A stretch of 64,000 nucleotides of DNA. Origin: Sipunculus nudus. Taxonomy: Eukaryota; Annelida; Sipuncula; Golfingiida; Sipunculidae. This document shows, piece by piece, positions 38,244 through 52,722 of the stretch. The notes under the pieces are model-generated. The model saw nothing but the letters and a program-made list of their open reading frames with translations, was not told the origin of the DNA and did no database searches. Each line of letters starts with the position of its first letter. The stretch's first letter is position 1. The stretch covers positions 26,500,956-26,564,955 of the forward strand of contig CM049318.1 in assembly GCA_026874595.1 (NCBI GenBank), given 5' to 3'. Both the position numbers and the translations under genes were made by a program.

Positions 38244-39276
38244 AGTACTTCCAGGAATGTGAATAAAAGAATACGTAATGAGCATTTCGTAAAGATGACA
38301 ATTAACCTCAGTTTCATGTTTGATCCCGTTTTTCATGACACTCAAATAATCGCTCAAATTCGAATATGATCAAATCAGAGGAACCAAACAATCTATATTG
38401 AACCAAATGTAAAAAAAATGTTACTTCTGCTTATTTGGTCAAATCCGTATGGCGATCAAAAGAGTAGTGTACTCTTTCATTATGTGCCAAACGAACATAT
38501 TGGATTGACCGAGCAAGCAGACAACATAACATTTGATTAATCAGATACATTATTTTTCTGATATTCTGTCAAGACGACATTAAAATTCACAGTTTATTCC
38601 ATCAGGCACTTTTCAACATCTGCAGATGAAGTTATTTGCAATATTTTTAAGTTCAATATTTCATGAATATACAATATCCCAAGGGGAAATAATCAAATAT
38701 TGCGTAACTCTAATTTTAATTTTAAGTTTAATGTAAGCTATATTTTCTTTTTAAGATACTTCGAAAATGTTATAGTAAACTCGAAAAAAGTAAGGGCATA
38801 GAATGAGAATCTGTTTTATTTTATATACGCAACACTATCCAAAAAGAAGACCTTACTCTGTTATACTCTTAGCCCATTCCTCAATTTATAAAAGGGTTCC
38901 AAGTGTAACTGCAAAGTAAGGCTCAAATCTTTGCATTTCATTTCTTACTATTATTTTCACTATCTAACTGTAAAGTTTTAAAAAAATTACTATACCATGC
39001 TCTCTCCTCATCCTTTAGTGTATTCACTGATCCTCCGCTTATTTTTGCACAGGCATTCTACAAAGACTGAGATTTGAACAGTGTACAGCATCTCATGAAT
39101 ATTCAACTACGCACCAACTAAATTAAGACTTGTCATTCTCTTTTTAACTGTCATTCTAATAAACATGCTTGACGATAACACATAAAAATAACCTCCTCTT
39201 TTTACATCAGAAATACTACATCTGCAGATGAACAAATGTGCCACAGTTTTAGTAGTTGAATGTTTGATCGAGATTG
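38244..39276 (+). repeat. Monomer 38, short A head then B
   Basis: Starts agtacttcc like 24 and shares its A-to-B switch about 75 bases in. Lacks the atatgcttaag of 24. Confidence 0.95.
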
Positions 39277-40310
39277 CGTACTTCCAGGAACGTGAATAAA
39301 AGAATACGTAATGAGCATTTCGTAAAGATGACAATTAACCTTAGTTTCATGTTTGATCCCGTTTTAATGCCACTCAATTAATCGCTCAAATTCGAATATG
39401 ATAATGTCAGAAGATCCAAACCATCTATATAGCACCAAATGTAAAAAATGTTACTTCTGCTTATTTGGTCAAATCCGTATGGCGATCAAAAGAGTAGTGT
39501 ACTCTTTCATTATATGCCAAAAGAACATATTGGATTGACCGAGCAAGCAGACAACATAACATTTGATTAATCAGATATTGCATTTTTCTGTTATTCTGTC
39601 AAGACGACATAAAAATTCACATGTAATTCCATTAGGCATTTTTCAACATCTGCAGATGAAGTTATTTGCAATATTTTAAAGTTGAAAATTTGACGAATAT
39701 ACCATATCCCAAGTGGGAATGAATCAAATATTGCGTAACTCTACTTTTAATTTAAATTTAACGTAAGCTATATTTTCTATTTTAAAATACTTCGAAAATG
39801 TTATAGTTAACCCGAAATAAGTAAGGGGATAGAAGGAGAATCTGGCTTTTTTTCATATACGCAACACTATCCAAAAAGAAGACCTTACACTGTTGTACTC
39901 TTAGCCCATTCCTCAATTTATTAAACGGTTACAGGTGAAACTGCAAAGAACGGCTCGATTCTGTGCATTTCATTTCTTACTATTATTTTCACTATCTAAG
40001 TGTTAAGTTTAAAAAATTTACTATACCATGCTCTCTCCTCATCGTTTATTTATTCACTGATCCTCCGCTCATTATCGCACAGGTATTCTACAAAGACTGA
40101 GATTTGAACAGTGTACAGCTTCTCACGAATATTCAACTACGCACCAACTAAATTAAGACTTGTCATTCCTTTTTTAAATGTCTTTCTAATAAACATGCTT
40201 GACGATATCACATAAAAATAAACTCCTCATTTTTACATCAGAAATACTACAACATCTGCAAATGAACAAATGTGCCACAGTTTTAGTACTTGAATATTTG
40301 ATCGAGATTG
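39277..40310 (+). repeat. Monomer 39, type A
   Basis: Partner of 25, with all its markers except acccggaataag. Confidence 0.95.
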
Positions 40311-41346
40311 CGTAATTCCTGGAGAGTGAATAAAAGATTACGTAATGAGCATTTCGTAAACAGGAAAATTAACCTCAGCTTCATGTTTGATCCCGTTTTT
40401 CATGACACTCAAACAATCGCTCAAATTCGAATATGATCAAATCAGAGGAACCAAACAATCTATATTGAACCAAATGTAAAAAAAAATGTTACTTCTGCTT
40501 ATTTGGTCAAATCCGTATGGCGATCAAAAGAGTAGTGTACTCTTTCATTATATGCCAAAAGAACATATTGGATTGACCGAGCAAGCAGACAACATAACAT
40601 TTGATTAATCAGATATTGCATTTTTCTGTTATTCTGTCAAGACGACATAAAAATTCACATGTACTTCCATTAGGCATTTTTCAACATCTGCAGATGAAGT
40701 TATTTGCAATATTTTAAAGTTGAAAATTTGACAAATATACCATATCCCAAGGGGGAATGAATCAAATATTGCGTAACTCTACTTTTAATTTAAATTTAAC
40801 GTAAGCTATATTTTATATTTTAAAATACTTGGAAAATGTTATAGTAAACTCGAAATAAGTAAGGGCATAGAATGAGAATCTGTTTTTTTTATATACGCAA
40901 CACTATCCAAAAAGAAGACCTTACTCTGTTATACTCTTAGCCCATTCCTCAATTTATAAAAGGGTCCCAAGTGTAACTGCAAAGTAAGGCTCAAATCTTT
41001 GCATTTCATTTCTTACTATTATTTTCACTATCTAACTGTAAAGTTTAAAAAAATTACTATACCATGCTCTCTCCTCATCCTTCATGTATTCACTGATCCT
41101 CCGCTCATTTTTGCACAGGCATTCTACAAAGACTGAGATTTGAACAGTGTACAGCATCTCATGAATATTCAACTACGCACCAACTAAATTAAGACTTGTC
41201 ATTCTCTTTTTAACTGTCATTCTTATAAACATGCTTAACGATAACACATAAAAATAACCTCCTCTTTTTTACATCAGAAATACTACAACATCTGCAGATG
41301 AACAAATGTGCCACAATTTTAGTCCTTGAATATTTGATCGAGATTG
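40311..41346 (+). repeat. Monomer 40, B-A-B mosaic
   Basis: Partner of 26 and 60. Differs from 26 mainly in the lengths of A and T runs and in the ordinary tatttggtcaaatcc. Confidence 0.94.
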
Positions 41347-42379
41347 CGTACTTCCAGGAATGTGAATAAAAGAATACGTAATGAGCATTTCGTAAAGATG
41401 ACAATTAACCTCAGTTTCATGTTTGGTCCCGTTTTTCATGACACTCAATTAATCGCTCAAATTCGAATATGATAATATCAGAGGATCCAAACCATCTATA
41501 TAGCACCAAAGGTAAAAAAAATGTTACTTCTGCTTATTTGGTCAAATCCGTATGGCGATCAAAAGAGTAGTGTACTCTTTCATTATATGCCAAAAGAACA
41601 TATTGGATTGACCGAGCAAGCAGACAACATAACATTTGATTAATCAGATATTGCATTTTTCTGTTATTCTGTCAAGACGACATAAAAATTCACATGTAAT
41701 TCCATTAGGAATTTTTCAACATCTGCAGATGAAGTTATTTGCAATATTTTAAAGTGAAAAATTTGACGAATATACCATATCCCAAGGAGGAATGAATCAA
41801 ATATTGCGTAACTCTACTTTTAATTTAAATTTAACGTAAGCTATATTTTCTATTTTAAAATACTTCGAAATTGTTAGTTAACCCGAAATATGTAAGGGCA
41901 TAAAATGAGAATCCGGGTTTTTTTATATACGCAACACTATCCAAAAAGAAGGCCTTACTCTGTTGTACTCTTAGCCCATTCCTCAATTTATTAAACGGTT
42001 ACAGGTGAAACTGCAAAGAACGGCTCAAATCTGTGCATTTCATTTCTTACTATTATTTTCACTATCTAAGTGTTAAGTTAAAAAATTTACTATACCATGC
42101 TCGCTCCTCATCGTTTATTTATTCACTGATCCTCCGCTCGTTATCGCACAGGTATTCTACAAAGACTGAGATTTGAACAGTGTACAGCATCTCACGAATA
42201 TTCAACTACGCACCAACTAAATTAAGACTTGTCATTCCTATTTTAAATGTCTTTCTAATAAACATGCTTGACGATATCACATAAAAATAAACTCCTCATT
42301 TTTACATCAGAAATACTACAACATCTGCAAATGAACAAATGTGCCACAGTTTTAGTAGTTGAATGTTTGATCGAGATTG
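41347..42379 (+). repeat. Monomer 41, type A
   Basis: Partner of 27 and 61. Keeps A sequence (tatagcaccaaagg, atatgccaaaag) where 27 has a B tract. Confidence 0.95.
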
Positions 42380-43414
42380 CGTAATTCCTGGAGAGTGAAT
42401 AATAGATTACGTAATGAGCATTTCGTAAACAGGAAAATTAACCTCAGTTTCATGTTTGATCCCGTTTTTCATGACACTCAAATAATCGCTCAAATTCGAA
42501 TATGATCAAATCAGAGGAACCAAACAATCTATATTGAACCAAATGTAAAAAATATGTTACTTCTGCTAATTTGGTCAAATCCGTATGGCGATCAAAAGAG
42601 TAGTGTACTCTTTCATTATGTGCCAAACGAACATATTGGATTGACCGAGCAAGCAGACAACATTACATTTGATTAATCAGATACATTATTTTTCTGATAT
42701 TCTGTCAAGACGACATTAAAATTCACAGTTTATTTCATCAGGCATTTTTCAACATCTGCAGATGAAGTTATTTGCAATATTTTTAAGTTCAATATTTCAT
42801 GAATATACAATATCCCAAGGGGAAATAATCAAATATTGCGTAACTATAATTTTTATTTTAAGTTTAATGTAAGCTATATTTTCTATTTTAAAATACTTCG
42901 AAAATGTTATAGTTAACCCGAAATAAGTAAGGGCATAGAATGAGAATCTGTTTTATTTTATATACGCAACACTATCCAAAAAGAAGGCCTTACTCTGTTG
43001 TACTCTTAGCCCATTCCTCAATTAAATAAACGGTTACAGGTGAAACTGCAAAGAACGGCTCAAATCTGTGCATTTCATTTCTTACTATTATTTTCACTAT
43101 CTAAGTGTTAAGTTAAAAAAATTACTATACCATGCTCGCTCCTCATCGTTTATTTATTCACTGATCCTCCGCTCGTTATCGCACAGGTATTCTACAAAGA
43201 CTGAGATTTGAACAGTGTACAGCATCTCACGAATATTCAACTACGCACCAACTAAATTAAGACTTGTCATTCCTATTTTAAATGTCTTTCTAATAAACAT
43301 GCTTGACGATATCACATAAAAATAAACTCCTCATTTTTACATCAGAAATACTACAACATCTGCAAATGAACAAATGTGCCACAGTTTTAGTAGTTGAATG
43401 TTTGATCGAGATTG
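42380..43414 (+). repeat. Monomer 42, B-to-A mosaic
   Basis: Stands where copy 1 has both 28 and 29. Shares tttatttcatc with 29. Private taactataat and caattaaataaacgg. Confidence 0.94.
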
Positions 43415-44451
43415 CGTAATTCCTGGAGAGTGAATAATAGATTACGTAATGAGCATTTCGTAAACAGGAAAATTAACCTCAGTTTCATGTTTGATCCCGT
43501 TTTTCATGACACTCAAATAATCGCTCAAATTCGAATATGATCAAATCAGAGGAACCAAACAATCTATATTGAACCAAATGTAAAAAAAAAATGTTACTTC
43601 TGCTAATTTGGTCAAATCCGTATGGCGATCAAAAGAGTAGTGTACTCTTTCATTATGTGCCAAACGAACATATTGGATTGACCGAGCAAGCAGACAACAT
43701 TACATTTGATTAATCAGATACATTATTTTTCTGATATTCTGTCAAGACGACATTAAAATTCACAGTTTATTCCATCAGGCATTTTTCAACATCTGCAGAT
43801 GAAGTTATTTGCAATATTTTTAAGTTCAATATTTCATGAATATACAATATCCCAAGGGGAAATAATCAAATATTGCGTAACTCTAATTTTTATTTTAAGT
43901 TTAATGTAAGCTATATTTTCTATTTAAGATACTTCGAAAATGTTATAGTAAACTCGAAATAAGTAAGGGCATAGAATGAGAATCTGTTTTATTTTATATA
44001 CGCAACACTATCCAAAAAGAAGACCTTACTCTGTTATACTCTTAGCCCATTCCTCAATTTATAAAAGGGTTCCAAGTGTAACTGCAAAGTAAGGCTCAAA
44101 TCTTTGCATTTCATTTCTTACTATTATTTTCACCATCTTACTGTAAAGTTTAAAAAAAAATTACTATACCATGCTCTCTCCTCATCCTTTAGTGTATTCA
44201 CTGATCCTCCGCTTATTTTTGCACAGGCATTCTACAAAGACTGAGATTTGAACAGTGTACAGCATCTCATGAATATTCAACTACGCACCAACTAAATTAA
44301 GACTTGTCATTCTCTTTTTAACTGTCATTCTAATAAACATGCTTGACGATAACACATAAAAATAACCTCCTCTTTTTTACATCAGAAATACTACATCTGC
44401 AGATGAACAAATATGCCACAGTTTTAGTAGTTGAATGTTTGATCGAGATTG
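43415..44451 (+). repeat. Monomer 43, type B
   Basis: Partner of 30, sharing the long A-run and caccatcttactg. 1,037 bp, among the longest units. Confidence 0.95.
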
Positions 44452-45487
44452 CGTACTTCCAGGAATGTGAATAAAAGAATACGTAATGAGCATTTCGTAA
44501 AGATGACAATTAACCTTAGTTTCATGTTATATCCCGTTTTAATGCCACTCAATTAATCGCTCAAATTCGAATATGATAATATCAGAAGATCCAAACCATC
44601 TATATAGCACCAAATGTAAAAAATGTTACTTCTGCTTATTTGGTCAAATCCGTATGGCGATCAAAAGAGTAGTGTACTCTTTCATAATATGCCAAAAGAA
44701 CATATTGGATTGACCGAGCAAGCAGACAACATAACATTTGATTAATCAGATATTGCATTTTTCTGTTATTCTGTCAAGACGACATAAAAATTCACATGTA
44801 ATTTCATTAGGCCTTTTTCAACATCTGCAGATGAAGTTATTTGCAATATTTTAAAGTTGAAAATTTGACGAATATACCATATCCCAAGGGGGAATGAATC
44901 AAATATTGCGTAACTCTACTTTTAATTTAAATTTAACGTGAGCTAAATTTTCTATTTTAAAATACTTCGAAAATGTTATAGTTAACCCGAAATAAGTAAG
45001 GGCATAGAATGAGAATCTGGTTTTTTTTTTCATATACGCAACACTATCCAAAAAGAAGACCTTACTCTGTTGTACTCTTAGCCCATTCCTCAATTTATTA
45101 AACGGTTACAGGTGAAACTGCAAAGAACGGCTCGATTCTGTGCATTTCATTTCTTACTATTATTTTCACTATCTAAGTGTTAAGTTTAAAAAATTTACTA
45201 TACCATGCTCTCTCCTCATCGTTTATTTATTCACTGATCCTCCGCTCATTATCTCACAGGTATTCTACAAAGACTGAAATTTGAACAGTGTACAGCATCT
45301 CACGAATATTCAACTACGCACCAACTAAATTAAGACTTGTCATTCCTTTTTTAAATGTCTTTCTAATAAACATGCTTGACGATATCACATAAAAATAAAC
45401 TCCTCATTTTAACATCAGAAATACTACAACATCTGCAAATGAACAAATGTGCCACAGTTTTAGTACTTGAATATTTGATCGAGATTG
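44452..45487 (+). repeat. Monomer 44, type A
   Basis: Partner of 31, with catgttatatcccg and gctcattatctcac. Differs at aacgtgagctaaatt. Confidence 0.95.
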
Positions 45488-46524
45488 CGTAATTCCTGGA
45501 GAGTGAATAAAAGATTACGTAATGAGCATTTCGTAAACAGGAAAATTAACCTCAGTTTCATGTTTGATCCCGTTTTTCATGACACTCAAACAATCGCTCA
45601 AATTCGAATATGATCAAATCAGAGGAACCAAACAATCTATATTGAACCAAATGTTAAAAAAAATGTTACTTTTGCTTATTTGGTCAAATCCGTATGGCGA
45701 TCAAAAGAGTAGTGTACTCTTTCATTATGTGCCAAACGAACATATTGGATTGACCGAGCAAGCAGACAACATTACATTTGATTAATCAGATACATTATTT
45801 TTCTGATATTCTGTCAAGACGACATTAAAATTCACAGTTAATTCCATCAGGCATTTTTCAACATCTGCAGATTAAGTTATTTGCAATATTTTTAAGTTCA
45901 ATATTTCATGAATATACAATATCCCAAGGGGAAATAATCAAATATTGCGTAACTCTAATTTTAATTTTAAGTTTAATGTAAGCTATATTTTCTATTTAAG
46001 ATACTTCGAAAATGTTATAGTAAACTCGAAATAAGTAAGGGCATAGAATGAGAATCCGGGTTTTTTTTATATACGCAACAATATCCAAAAAGAAGACCTT
46101 ACTCTGTTATACTCTTAGCCCATTCCTCAATTTATAAAAGGGTTCCAAGTGTAACTGCAAAGTAAGGCTCAAATCTTTGCATTTCATTTCTTACTATTAT
46201 TTTCACTATCTAACTGTAAAGTTTAAAAAAAAATTACTATACCATGCTCTCTCCTCATCCTTTAGTGTATTCACTGATCCTCCGCTTATTTTTGCACAGG
46301 CATTCTACAAAGACTGAGATTTGAACAGTGTACAGCATCTCATGAATATTCAACTACGCACCAACTAAATTAAGACTTGTCATTCTCTTTTTAACTGTCA
46401 TTCTAATAAACATGCTTGACGATAACACATAAAAATAACCTCCTCTTTTTCACATCAAAAATACTACATCTGCAGATGAACAAATGTGCCACAGTTTTAG
46501 TAGTTGAATGTTTAATCGAGATTG
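45488..46524 (+). repeat. Monomer 45, type B with A-like patch
   Basis: The head matches 32. The body is B with gttacttttgc, cagttaattcc and ctgcagattaag, which breaks the central palindrome. A-like ccgggtttttttt near 46,057. Partner of 49 at +4,134. Confidence 0.94.
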
Positions 46525-47556
46525 CGTACTTCCAGGAATGTGAATAAAAGAATACGTAATGAGCATTTCGTAAAGATGACAATTAACCTCAGTTTCATGT
46601 TTGATCCCGTTTTAATGCCACTCAATTAATCGCTCAAATTCGAATATGATAATATCAGAAGATCCAAACCATCTATGTAGCACCAAATGTAAAAAATGTT
46701 ACTTCTGCTTATTTGGTCAAATCCGTATGGCGATCAAAAGAGTAGTGTACTCTTTCATTATATGCCAAAAGAACATATTGGATTGACCGAGCAAGCAGAC
46801 AACATAACATTTGATTAATCAGATATTGCATTTTTCTGTTATTCTGTCAAGACGACATAAAAATTCACATGTAATTCCATTAGGCATTTTTCAACATCTG
46901 CAGATGAAGTTATTTGCAATATTTTAAAGTTGAAAATTTGACGAATATACCATATCCCAAGGGGGAATGGATCAAATATTGCGTAACTCTAATTTTAATT
47001 TTAAGTTTAATGTAAGCTATATTTTCTTTTTAAGATACTTCGAAAATGTTATAGTAAACTCGAAATAAGTAAGGGCATAGAATGAGAATCTGTTTTATTT
47101 TATATACGCAACACTATCCAAAAAGAAGACCTTACTCTGTTATACTCTTAGCCCATTCCTCAATTTATAAAAGGGTTCCAAGTGTAACTGCAAAGTAAGG
47201 CTCAAATCTTTGCATTTCATTTCTTACTATTATTTTCACTATCTAACTGTAAAGTTAAAAAAAAATTACTATACCATGCTCTCTCCTCATCCTTTAGTGT
47301 ATTCACTGATCCTCCGCTTATTTCTGCACAGGCATTCTACAAAGACTGAGATTTGAACAGTGTACAGCATCTCATGAATATTCAACTACGCACCAACTAA
47401 ATTAAGACTTGTCATTCTCTTTTTAACTGTCATTCTATTAAACATGCTTGACGATAACACATAAAAATAACCTCCTCTTTTTTACATCAGAAATACTACA
47501 TCTGCAGATGAACAAATGTGCCACAGTTTTAGTAGTTGAATGTTTGATCGAGATTG
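46525..47556 (+). repeat. Monomer 46, A-to-B mosaic
   Basis: A left and middle with ctatgtagcacc and gaatggatc, then B from gcgtaactctaatttt. Repeated as 50 and 51. The tail aataaa is changed to ctattaaacatg. Confidence 0.94.
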
Positions 47557-48590
47557 CGTACTTCCAGGAATGTGAATAAAAGAATACGTAATGAGCATTT
47601 CGTAAACAGGAAAATTAACCTCAGTTTCATGTTTGATCCCGTTTTTTCATGACACTCAAATAATCGCTCAAATTCGAATATGATCAAATCAGAGGAACCA
47701 AACAATCTATATTGAACCAAATGAAAAAAATGTTACTTCTGCTTATTTGGTCAAATCCGTGTGGAGATCAAAAGAGTAGTGTACTCTTTCATTATGTGCC
47801 AAACGAACATATTGGATTGACCGAGCAAGCAGACAACATTACATTTGATTAATCAGATACATTATTTTTCTGATATTCTGTCAAGACGACATTAAAATTC
47901 ACAGTTTATTCCATCAGGCATTTTTCATTATCTGCAGATGAAGTTATTTGCAATATTTTTAAGTTCAATATTTCATGAATATACAATATCCCAAGGGGAA
48001 ATAATCAAATATTGCGTAACTCTAATTTTAATTTTAAGTTTAATGTAAGCTATATTTTCTTTTTAAGATACTTCGAAAATGTTATAGTAAACTCGAAATA
48101 AGTAAGGGCATAGAATGAGAATCTGTTTTATTTTATATACGCAACACTATCCAAAAAGAAGACCTTACTCTGTTATACTCTTAGCCCATTCCTCAATTTA
48201 TAAAAGGGTTCCAAGTGTAACTGCAAAGTAAGGCTCAAATCTTTGCATTTCATTTCTTACTATTATTTTCACTATCTAACTGTAAAGTTTAAAAAAAAAT
48301 TACTATACCATGCTCTCTCCTCATCCTTTAGTGTATTCACTGATCCTCCGCTTATTTTTGCACAGGCATTCTACAAAGACTGAGATTTGAACAGTGTACA
48401 GCATCTCATAAATATTTAACTACGCACCAACTAAATTAAGACTTGTCATTCTCTTTATAACTGTCATTCTAATAAACATGCTTGACGATAACACATAAAA
48501 ATAACCTCCTCTTTTTCACATCAGAAATACTACATCTGCAGATGAACAAATGTGCCACAGTTTTAGTAGTTGAATGTTTGATCGAGATTG
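47557..48590 (+). repeat. Monomer 47, short A head then B
   Basis: A head of about 50 bases, then B. Has gttttttcatgac, gtgtggagatc, tttttcattatctgcag and ctcataaatatttaac. Repeated as 52 and 56. Confidence 0.95.
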
Positions 48591-49621
48591 CGTACTTCCA
48601 GGAATGTGAATAAAAGAATACGTAATGAGCATTTCGTAAAGATGACAATTAACCTCAGTTTCATGTTTGATCCCGTTTTAATGCCACTCAATTAATCGCT
48701 CAAATTCGAATATGATAATATCAGAAGATCCAAACCATCTATATAGCACCAAATGTAAAAAATGTTACTTCTGCTTATTTGGTCAAATCCGTATGGCGAT
48801 CAAAAGAGTAGTGTACTCTTTCATTATATGCCAAAAGAACATATTGGATTGACCGAGCAAGCAGACAACATAACATTTGATTAATCAGATATTGCATTTT
48901 TCTGTTATTCTGTCAAGACGACATAAAAATTCACATGTAATTCCATTAGGCATTTTTCAACATCTGCAGATGAAGTTATTTGCAATATTTTAAAGTTGAA
49001 AATTTGACGAATATACCATATCCCAAGGGGGAATGAATCAAATATTGCGTAACTCTACTTTTAATTTAAATTTAACGTAAGCTATATTTTATATTTTAAA
49101 ATACTTCGAAATTGTTAGTTAACCCGAAATAAGTAAGGACATAGAATGAGAATCCGGGTTTTTTTATATACGCAACACTATCCAAAAAGAAGGCCTTACT
49201 CTGTTATACTCTTAGCCCATTCCTCAATTTATTAAACGGTTACAGGTGAAACTGCAAAGAACGGCTCAAATCTGTGCATTTCATTTCTTACTAATATTTT
49301 CACTATCTAAGTGTTAAGTTTAAAAAATTTACTATACCATGCTCTCTCCTCATCGTTTATATATTCACTGATCCTCCGCTCGTTATCGCACAGGTATTCT
49401 ACAAAGACTGAGATTTGAACAGTGTACAGCATCTCACGAATATTCAACTACGCACCAACTAAATTAAGACTTGTCATTCCTATTTTAAATGTCTTTCTAA
49501 TAAACATGCTTGACGATAACACATAAAAATAACCTCCTTTTTTCTACATCAGAAATACTACAACATCTGCAAATGAACAAATGTGCCACAGTTTTAGTAG
49601 TTGAATGTTTGATCGAGATTG
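48591..49621 (+). repeat. Monomer 48, type A
   Basis: A throughout, with cttactaatattttc and cgtttatatattc. Repeated as 53 and 57. Confidence 0.95.
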
Positions 49622-50658
49622 CGTAATTCCTGGAGAGTGAATAAAAGATTACGTAATGAGCATTTCGTAAACAGGAAAATTAACCTCAGTTTCATGTTTG
49701 ATCCCGTTTTTCATGACACTCAAACAATCGCTCAAATTCGAATATGATCAAATCAGAGGAACCAAACAATCTATATTAAACCAAATGTTAAAAAAAATGT
49801 TACTTTTGCTTATTTGGTCAAATCCGTATGGCGATCAAAAGAGTAGTGTACTCTTTCATTATGTGCCAAACGAACATATTGGATTGACCGAGCAAGCAGA
49901 CAACATTACATTTGATTAATCAGATACATTATTTTTCTGATATTCTGTCAAGACGACATTAAAATTCACAGTTAATTCCATCAGGCATTTTTCAACATCT
50001 GCAGATTAAGTTATTTGCAATATTTTTAAGTTCAATATTTCATGAATATACAATATCCCAAGGGGAAATAATCAAATATTGCGTAACTCTAATTTTAATT
50101 TTAAGTTTAATGTAAGCTATATTTTCTATTTAAGATACTTCGAAAATGTTATAGTAAACTCGAAATAAGTAAGGGCATAGAATGAGAATCCGGGTTTTTT
50201 TTATATACGCAACAATATCCAAAAAGAAGACCTTACTCTGTTATACTCTTAGCCCATTCCTCAATTTATAAAAGGGTTCCAAGTGTAACTGCAAAGTAAG
50301 GCTCAAATCTTTGCATTTCATTTCTTACTATTATTTTCACTATCTAACTGTAAAGTTTAAAAAAAAATTACTATACCATGCTCTCTCCTCATCCTTTAGT
50401 GTATTCACTGATCCTCCGCTTATTTTTGCACAGGCATTCTACAAAGACTGAGATTTGAACAGTGTACAGCATCTCATGAATATTCAACTACGCACCAACT
50501 AAATTAAGACTTGTCATTCTCTTTTTAACTGTCATTCTAATAAACATGCTTGACGATAACACATAAAAATAACCTCCTCTTTTTCACATCAGAAATACTA
50601 CATCTGCAGATGAACAAATGTGCCACAGTTTTAGTAGTTGAATGTTTAATCGAGATTG
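49622..50658 (+). repeat. Monomer 49, type B with A-like patch
   Basis: Near-copy of 45 at +4,134, including gttacttttgc and ctgcagattaag. Private ctatattaaacc. Confidence 0.95.
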
Positions 50659-51690
50659 CGTACTTCCAGGAATGTGAATAAAAGAATACGTAATGAGCAT
50701 TTCGTAAAGATGACAATTAACCTCAGTTTCATGTTTGATCCCGTTTTAATGCCACTCAATTAATCGCTCAAATTCGAATATGATAATATCAGAAGATCCA
50801 AACCATCTATGTAGCACCAAATGTAAAAAATGTTACTTCTGCTTATTTGGTCAAATCCGTATGGCGATCAAAAGAGTAGTGTACTCTTTCATTATATGCC
50901 AAAAGAACATATTGGATTGACCGAGCAAGCAGACAACATAACATTTGATTAATCAGATATTGCATTTTTCTGTTATTCTGTCAAGACGACATAAAAATTC
51001 ACATGTAATTCCATTAGGCATTTTTCAACATCTGCAGATGAAGTTATTTGCAATATTTTAAAGTTGAAAATTTGACGAATATACCATATCCCAAGGGGGA
51101 ATGGATCAAATATTGCGTAACTCTAATTTTAATTTTAAGTTTAATGTAAGCTATATTTTCTTTTTAAGATACTTCGAAAATGTTATAGTAAACTCGAAAT
51201 AAGTAAGGGCATAGAATGAGAATCTGTTTTATTTTATATACGCAACACTATCCAAAAAGAAGACCTTACTCTGTTATACTCTTAGCCCATTCCTCAATTT
51301 ATAAAAGGGTTCCAAGTGTAACTGCAAAGTAAGGCTCAAATCTTTGCATTTCATTTCTTACTATTATTTTCACTATCTAACTGTAAAGTTAAAAAAAAAT
51401 TACTATACCATGCTCTCTCCTCATCCTTTAGTGTATTCACTGATCCTCCGCTTATTTCTGCACAGGCATTCTACAAAGACTGAGATTTGAACAGTGTACA
51501 GCATCTCATGAATATTCAACTACGCACCAACTAAATTAAGACTTGTCATTCTCTTTTTAACTGTCATTCTAATAAACATGCTTGACGATAACACATAAAA
51601 ATAACCTCCTCTTTTTCACATCAGAAATACTACATCTGCAGATGAACAAATGTGCCACAGTTTTAGTAGTTGAATGTTTAATCGAGATTG
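50659..51690 (+). repeat. Monomer 50, A-to-B mosaic
   Basis: Near-copy of 46, and tandem with unit 51 at a spacing of 1,032 bp. Confidence 0.95.
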
Positions 51691-52722
51691 CGTACTTCCA
51701 GGAATGTGAATAAAAGAATACGTAATGAGCATTTCGTAAAGATGACAATTAACCTCAGTTTCATGTTTGATCCCGTTTTAATGCCACTCAATTAATCGCT
51801 CAAATTCGAATATGATAATATCAGAAGATCCAAACCATCTATGTAGCACCAAATGTAAAAAATGTTACTTCTGCTTATTTGGTCAAATCCGTATGGCGAT
51901 CAAAAGAGTAGTGTACTCTTTCATTATATGCCAAAAGAACATATTGGATTGACCGAGCAAGCAGACAACATAACATTTGATTAATCAGATATTGCATTTT
52001 TCTGTTATTCTGTCAAGACGACATAAAAATTCACATGTAATTCCATTAGGCATTTTTCAACATCTGCAGATGAAGTTATTTGCAATATTTTAAAGTTGAA
52101 AATTTGACGAATATACCATATCCCAAGGGGGAATGGATCAAATATTGCGTAACTCTAATTTTAATTTTAAGTTTAATGTAAGCTATATTTTCTTTTTAAG
52201 ATACTTCGAAAATGTTATAGTAAACTCGAAATAAGTAAGGGCATAGAATGAGAATCTGTTTTATTTTATATACGCAACACTATCCAAAAAGAAGACCTTA
52301 CTCTGTTATACTCTTAGCCCATTCCTCAATTTATAAAAGGGTTCCAAGTGTAACTGCAAAGTAAGGCTCAAATCTTTGCATTTCATTTCTTACTATTATT
52401 TTCACTATCTAACTGTAAAGTTAAAAAAAAATTACTATACCATGCTCTCTCCTCATCCTTTAGTGTATTCACTGATCCTCCGCTTATTTCTGCACAGGCA
52501 TTCTACAAAGACTGAGATTTGAACAGTGTACAGCATCTCATGAATATTCAACTACGCACCAACTAAATTAAGACTTGTCATTCTCTTTTTAACTGTCATT
52601 CTAATAAACATGCTTGACGATAACACATAAAAATAACCTCCTCTTTTTTACATCAGAAATACTACATCTGCAGATGAACAAATGTGCCACAGTTTTAGTA
52701 GTTGAATGTTTGATCGAGATTG
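51691..52722 (+). repeat. Monomer 51, A-to-B mosaic (tandem duplicate of 50)
   Basis: Near-identical to 50 by eye, both carrying ctatgtagcacc and gaatggatc. The tail T-run differs: cttttttac against ctttttcac. Confidence 0.95.

Larger units (their letters stand above)
33071..45577 (+). repeat. Large HOR copy 2, units 33 to 44 and the head of 45
   Basis: This is the second copy of the 13-14-unit repeat. It is one unit shorter than copy 1 because a single unit stands where copy 1 has units 28 and 29. Unit 42 carries tttatttcatc like 29 and lacks the private changes of 28. The remaining differences seen by eye are isolated substitutions, homopolymer length changes, and a tract in unit 27 against 41. 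Confidence 0.93.

Noticed and set aside
45564-45785. 73-codon + strand frame, also at 49698
   Set aside because: Units 45 and 49 are HOR copies with an A-run and gtta variant that happen to keep the frame open. Other B units are closed.
47529-47720. 63-codon - strand frame, also at 52695 and 56831
   Set aside because: Present only in the three copies of one HOR position, and dependent on an extra T in gttttttcatgac. Not a conserved coding region.
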